DNA of 64,000 bases, from the NCBI RefSeq assembly GCF_000149955.1, contig NC_030986.1, positions 2,568,523 through 2,632,522 on the forward strand, in the 5' to 3' direction. Shown here piece by piece: positions 57,946 through 64,000 of this stretch; the stretch's first letter is position 1, and every line of letters begins with the position of its first letter. Both the position numbers and the translations under genes were made by a program. Below the pieces are notes generated by a model that saw only the letters and a list, made by a program, of their open reading frames with translations, was not told the DNA's origin and did no database searches. The DNA is from Fusarium oxysporum f. sp. lycopersici 4287. Lineage: Eukaryota; Ascomycota; Sordariomycetes; Hypocreales; Nectriaceae.

Positions 57946-60900
57946 CTAACAAAACTTAGCACCAGCTACACGACGTTCACTCTAGCTTGACATATTTTGT
58001 TCAATATGAGTAACTACTCTTGTTTCTACACACAAAATCGAGTCAGGTAAATCAACGTTCGGCGCCACTGAGACTGACACGATGGAGTCGTTTGCCCACT
58101 TCTAAAGGCTTTGGCCAGGTGCACGGAGGTGTCTCCGACCCTGAGGACTACATATCCTTGGAGAAGCTTACAAGGATCAAGGGACCCGTTTACCTTAACA
58201 CAGGATGTCCTTGCAACTTGCACAGACTGTACGTACACAAAGCTCAAGGCGCTTATCCTACATATCATACCTAGATGCTGGATATGTCAGGTAACTAACT
58301 GTATCTGCAGTACGAATACAAGCAGATATTGCCACCATATCTACAAATGGATGTTTCGATGCATGCCGGATAAAGACAATCAGTATGAATAAGGGGTGAC
58401 TCGCCGGCTCTCCCACTAAAGGCCACTAATAGCAAACGAAGCACGCGAGGCTTCCGCCTTGCCCACTCGAAATCGTTAATCGTACCTCACTAGAAGACGC
58501 CACCCAAGCGTCCACTTTATGGCTGTGGATGATGCCAGTCCAGTTGATTGTGTCAGGGTTCAATTGCTGGACTGACTCGGTTCCATTGATAAAGAACGGC
58601 GGCTGCTGCGGGGAATAATTTCGATATTTGTTTTTTCCATCGTCATGGTCGTCATGATGCTTCAGAGCAGAGAGTCTGGTGGAGGTCAAGATAGGTCTAA
58701 AACTAAACAAGTCCAACAAAAGCCCAGAGGAACATTCGTCGTTTCATTTGAAACGGAGGCTTGGAAGATCTAGAATCCGAATTAGCCACCTTCCATATCA
58801 AATGCTCAAAATAGTTGGTTCAGACTGCAACACGACTGGAACGCAAGCTGACACGGACGGCGGGACGTTGTGAGATTTTACTCTCCCGTCCCGTGGACAA
58901 TAACGTTACGATTTAGTGCCAAAGCTTAGGTTCACGCGGCAGTTCAGCCAGGGGTTTCTTATTGTAAGCTTTTCTCAAGGGATTGGGGGTCCAGAATCCC
59001 GGATGCGAGGGAGCTCTGGAGGTTTGCCCTATTCAAAGTTCAAACCTACCTAGACTCAGCATTATAGCCCCAAGTTCTTGGTGGAATCTCAGGGCCTAGG
59101 GTCGCTCTTCAACTTGAAATCCTTTAGTTAGTTTAATCTTGTGACACTTTATGGTCTCAACTAGCGTGGCTGCTATATTTGTTCACATACTTGACATCAC
59201 CTCTTAATCTCTCTGTTAACGTGTTTTATTCTGGAAATCATTACAGACCTGTCCCTCAAAAGACCATTACAGTCTGTAAGTGGCCTTAAGTTAAGTGGGC
59301 TCTTTTCTAAAGCAATCACAAGGGCAAGGGCCCCTAGAAGCCTCAGTGAAGGGTGTTCCAATCAGAGCCGCAGTGGCTATTGTCACTTCTGATCCTAGCT
59401 CCCAATGATTCGCAGCACTTTGCCGGATCCAGCACGGTCAAACAAACCACTCCAGGGATTCCAGCGTGCAAGGGCAGTTGAGCCTAACCATTCTTGTCTG
59501 GTCATGAAGGGTGGGTGGCCGGAAGATTTCTGAGATGCATTGGGTCCTCGGTAAAAGACACACAACCCAGACAAGCTAGGAAAAGAAAAGATGGGACCGT
59601 GTTCTGGATGGAATTGAATGAATGAGCTGAGAACCACCAGGTTCCACCTCAGAATGTTGATACCAATACTAATGGCAAATATTGTTGTTGATTGTTATCG
59701 TCAAATTCTCGCAAGTGATTGCCCTGCACGTTTCACAATTTGTCGTCAATCACTACACGTCTCGCTTATGCTCTGATATGTCCAAAAACAGAAGGTATGG
59801 TCAATAAAAAGCACAGATGCACGTGTCCCACCCTCAGTCGATATCCATTCTCTCTGCTGTATGCAGGTACAATCTGGCCATCTCAAGTGGTCCGGACTCC
59901 GAAGATCCATCTGTATCACTCGTCCGTCTTATTAGAACCCTGTCAGCATCACCAGCGTTAACCGCCCGCCAAATAATCAAGAAGCACTGACCAAACTGCT
60001 TGGCGGGTGACACAAAGCAAGCCTCGGATCGATCTCTTCAACTCTTACCAAGGAGTGAATCATGTCGGCTCTGTTTGGGATCTCAAGGAGAAACACAAGA
60101 CGCCTCGGGCTAGCATAGCTTGTAACAATGGGGACTCGAAATTATTCTTAGCAATATGTGCCTTCATTTGTCCAATGTTTGGTATAGCAACCCACACTTC
60201 AGCGCGTATTCGAGGCAAACACAACAGCCATCTGGCAGATTTGCTGCAAGCCACCCCGAAGGTATCACATTCAAGACGAACGAGGTGCATATGGGAGAGG
60301 AAGGACAGTTCGTCCTTGCTTTCGGCTTGCTTCTTTATCTTGATCCATGAACTAAACAAGGGGCCATTCCATAAGACATATCTTCAACTCATGCCAGTAC
60401 AACACTCCTTGCAGCTTTAGGGACTGAGACAGTCCGTCAGCCCTCGCCACAGGGGATGTCTCTCAACACGAAAACTCAGAATCATTCCGTGTGGCTGGTT
60501 TATCGCGCAATGATTGTGTACGGTAAGACAGCCAGATGAGGCTTGGAAGTATCCATATGTCGCAGCCCCTGGACCGTATTGTTGGTACCAGTTCGATCTA
60601 CCAAGCAGGGCACGGTTGCAATTTGGGCCAAGATTCATCCCGAATAATGGCTTTTCTCACGAAAAGACACCGACTTCATAAATCCGGTTCCTCGCCTGGC
60701 TCAATTCCCCGAAACCCACGTGCAGATAGCCCCGTTGCATGAAATGACAAAGTTGGTCACTGGAGGATGTGAGAGAATGATGAATTATTGGGTTGTCAGA
60801 AGTGTCTAGGTACATAGAAAGGGGATAAAACATTCGAATACACTATTAATATGCAGGGCCTAAAAGTCATACATTCCTTCTGTATGGGCCGTACAAAATT

Positions 60901-63900
60901 GTGCAAAGAGTTACCATATTTTGAGGAAGAGAGGAAGATAGTATGTAGATACGTAGTACCTAAAACTGGGCAGTGTGGGTAAAAGCGGTGTGATTTGAAA
61001 ATGTGATAAGAGTCCTCATTTGCTCATTACGGAGTAGACAGCTCCGGGCTTCCATGTATCTAAAAAGTGTGTTACCAGTGCCGAGCTCCTTTAATTATGC
61101 ATACTACGTATGCTTCGGATACCATGGCAGCATGGTACATAGGTGATGGATACTCCCCACTACTCTCATACCTTGTAAACCGGTGATTTCGATCATCATG
61201 ATTCCGCCCGCAACGCATGAGACAGTTTGTTGTGCCAATTCTCTGCACTGCATTTCCTTGGTGTCTTTTCTCTGGAACTGTCTGTTGTGTTTTATGCCCA
61301 GCCTGCACATATCCTTATTGATTCCCAAGCTCGACTGGTCCTATCGTTACAGGGTAGGGTTGAGGAAATATACCTCGACTCCGCTAGGAACTAGGAATTT
61401 ATTCATCTATGTGGGATATTTCGGTGGCGACGATGGATGTTGTATTACTCTTTTGTCTTTGCAGATGCATATTTGGGCACCTATGGTTGGCGTATATTAA
61501 CTTTGAGATATCCTTAATTGGGAGATGTTGTAACTATTCGGGTTTAAATTCAGACACCATAGATCAGCCGATCATCAGGGACACAGTACGTCCCCGTACA
61601 TTCAGAACGATACCACACATGAATGCTTGAAGAACATATTTCCCACTCAGATCATCCGAGTAGCCCATAAGCTCGTGTCTGGCATTGAATCCAGACCGTC
61701 TTGACCCTTCAGCCTTCCCTGGAGCTAGAACAATGACTACAACATGGGATTGTGAGACTGTTTCAACCCCAGACAGCTTGTTTCAATATGAGACTTGCTA
61801 TTCACGGAGTCTCGCATTGGTAGATTATTAAGCTACCACAAATAGGTGCAAATTGTTTCGGATATTCGGCTCCCATAGTTCCATCGACATCACACGAAAG
61901 AGAAGCATGAACTCCATTGAGGACAGAAATAGGTCAACTTGTAGCGGCAAACGACCAAGTCAGGTGCTAAATAGAAGACAATAATTGTTTCGGATTTCTC
62001 GCCCTACGCATGAGCCTAGCAGCCGACAAGACGGAAGTTCTGACACCAGATGTGTTGGCTCAGGTATTTGTCGGAAGCTTGTTTACATTTTCGGATAAGT
62101 AACGACGGTTCTTGTAGATGGCCCAACCGAGTATATCAACGAGGTGCAGATTTCAAGTAAATAATGCCCAGAACCTACCTTCAACCAGTTCAGTGCTGCT
62201 GGGTATACTCTTGGATAAACTCGAATGTTGGGACTACCTGATTCGACTGCTAATAGGTAAAGCCTTGAATTTTGATCTATCTCAGTAATATTATTTCCGT
62301 CCTGCTATAGTTTGAATTCTTCCGCTCAACCACGCTATAATGATATATATCCACTTTGTGCCATCATATTTAAACGTACTGTTGAATCGTTTCCGTACTG
62401 GCTGATAATTTATACCGATTCGCGATAAGTATCAAAATAACAGGGCCCACGACAGAACGGAGTGGCGGAGTCTTGGGGGAATAGGGTATCGTCACTATCA
62501 TGTAGACTAGTTTCCTGCAGGATTCTGCCACCAATCCCAGCAAATGGTTTACCTTGGGGAATGCAAGATAGCTTAGGACCTTGATCCTAAGCGACGAAAA
62601 GATTTAGGTAATTTAGTCTAAGTTTAAGGGACTTTTTACTAAGTTTATTTTGGTATCCTCTTCTAACGTCTGAAGTTTTCCTGCTCCCCGAGGGTCACCC
62701 TACTTAGATCCTGGAGAATTTGAACTAACGATCGCCAACCCTCGACCCTGGCGATCAGAATAATCCTGTCATGTCAGAATGCACCCCTGATGACTTGCCG
62801 AAGTTCAGGGGTTTCTAGGTAGTGCACATGTTGGTTTCAGGAGGCGGTGGAGGTGGTGATTGCCAGGATGAGTACCTAACTAAAATTCTACGTAAGATTA
62901 GAACACGAATTTGTTAAGCGAGACGTTGAAGAAACCTACCGGAAGTGTTGTGACTCCGAAACTGTACCGGTGCTTTTATGACCATGAGTCGGCGTTTCGG
63001 ACCCACTCGCTCCGAGTCTCTAGCATCCGATCCGGGCCTTGGCACCGGCCTCTGAAAGTTTGAACTGCCGTAGACAACTTTGTCACTTGAGACCACTCTA
63101 ATGTTTCATTGACTAAAATATGATATCCGTTGCCAAAAGCCAATGAAGCTCAGCTGCGAGTCACGCTACCTCGGTAATGTACTCGACACACACACACCCC
63201 GAGTGGAATATCTTTGTTCGTTGACACAAACACAATGGCATTCCCAGTTGCCAATCTACCGCCAAGGTTCTATGGGGGTTTTCCGTAACCCAACCAGAAC
63301 AACTCAGCCCTGCCGTCTGGCACCAAGGTTTTCTCTTTATCTTTTCCATTTATCCAGGGTCCAGGGGTCCAGAGCGTAGGCTATGCCGAAAAATACACAC
63401 ATGACTGGTTGGATTCTTGGCCTACTCAACATGCACCTTTCAGCCCCTGCCCATCACAATCGCGAAATCTGGTTTCTTGTAGATGACCGAATGTTGCAGG
63501 TGGGGGCTGACGTGCATACGCATGTGCGACGTCATGATCCGGTGACCTCGTGTTTTACTGGTAGTTAGAGCCTTTTGTGTTCCAAGTTCGGAGTTGCTAG
63601 AGCCATCCATCCATTAGATTGGTCTCGCTTTTTGGCTTGGGCATTGGTTGGGTTGGGTTGGAACAAATCATGGAAGCTTAATAGCCTTTTCTCACATGCC
63701 ATGCCTTCCATTGCAGCCTGATCATTCGAATCTACAATTAGAACATAAAAGATCGCCGTTCCCTTTCCCACCCGCCTATCACCACCGTTAACTGTCAACC
63801 ATCCATCACTGTCCAAAGCATCCCACTTCACCATCGTGACCTGAGTACCCCACTTGATCATCCTCGGGTTTTCCCCGTCAACCGCCCTTTGGCTGTTTGT

Positions 63901-63974
63901 ATATCGCGTCGCGGGTAACTGCTTGCATTTCATTATTGTTGTCGCTGAAGCATATATCTGTCTTCGCCGACAAG
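57946..63974. other. Gene-poor region (6 kb)
   Basis: No open frame on either strand looks conserved; the longest, around 60007-60420 on both strands, has no recognisable motif. It holds one full MITE-like copy (62552-62693) and a short duplicated word, AATTGTTTCGGAT, at about 61852 and 61984. The last 250 bases may be the promoter of a gene starting at 63975. Confidence 0.4.
62552..62693. mobile_element. MITE-like repeat copy
   Basis: A 142-bp copy. The left end CCTTGGGGAATGCAAGA pairs with the reverse complement of the right end, CCTCGGGGAGCAGGAAAAC. Inside, TTAGGACCTTGATCCTAAG is itself a near-palindrome and GAAAAGATTTAGGTAATTTA is shared with other copies. No clear target duplication. 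Confidence 0.75.
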
Positions 63975-64000
63975 ATGGGTATGTCTTCTCTGCTGCACAT
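63975..64000 (+). CDS. Possible first exon of a gene running off the right edge
   Basis: ATGG at 63975 is followed directly by GTATGT, a strong 5' splice site, after a pyrimidine-rich leader. Fungal genes with a four-base coding first exon exist, for example among small conserved proteins. Nothing of the second exon is in the window, so the product cannot be named. Confidence 0.3.

Noticed and set aside
60007..60420. Open frames of 137 (forward) and 99 (reverse) codons
   Set aside because: Neither shows conserved motifs, introns or protein-like composition; both strands are open by chance.
62700..63070. tRNA-like words (for example GAATTTGAACTAACG)
   Set aside because: No cloverleaf with paired arms could be built around them.

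Overview
The window is nuclear DNA of a filamentous ascomycete, most likely a sordariomycete close to Fusarium. The genes have short introns (mostly 46-80 bp) with GT-AG ends and CTAAC-like branch sites. The gene families are typical of Pezizomycotina (Clr5, 2EXR, Zn2Cys6, DUF1993), and intergenic stretches are long. I could not fix the species. I saw no bacterial operon, CRISPR array, rRNA or confident tRNA.

Layout. 0-6.5 kb: a decayed relic at the left edge, a thioredoxin-like/PITH gene with an apparent frameshift and no redox cysteines, and a frameshifted 2EXR gene. 6.5-17.4 kb: housekeeping block with a Clr5-domain gene, a J-domain protein, divergent SmB and ribosomal protein L11 (uL5) genes, and mitochondrial ATP synthase alpha. 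17.4-22.8 kb: relic of one SNF2-type ATPase next to an 11-bp minisatellite, then an intact gene for another SNF2 helicase. 23.6-30.6 kb: an island of unrecognised genes present as intact, broken and fragmentary copies, one interrupted by a small palindromic element. 31-39.2 kb: NAD(P)HX dehydratase, a dead 2EXR gene, a BTB-like gene and a WLM (Wss1-like) DNA-protein crosslink protease. 39.2-45.1 kb: a gene-free stretch before a basic, serine-rich protein with repeated RRxS sites. 47.4-57.1 kb: a Zn2Cys6 transcription factor, a DUF1993 protein and a large PX-PH-RhoGAP protein of the Bem3 type. 57.1-64 kb: essentially gene-free, with the probable first codon of a gene at the right edge.

Two patterns cut across the genes. 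First, a family of short (about 140-150 bp) palindromic, MITE-like repeats occurs at least eight times, in gaps and once inside a pseudogene. Second, two gene types (called family A and family D here) are each present at least twice between 23.6 and 30.4 kb, in different orientations and stages of decay. The functional genes are independent housekeeping or regulatory units; I see no evidence that they form one pathway or a secondary-metabolite cluster. All exon joins were read by eye and have not been checked against transcripts.
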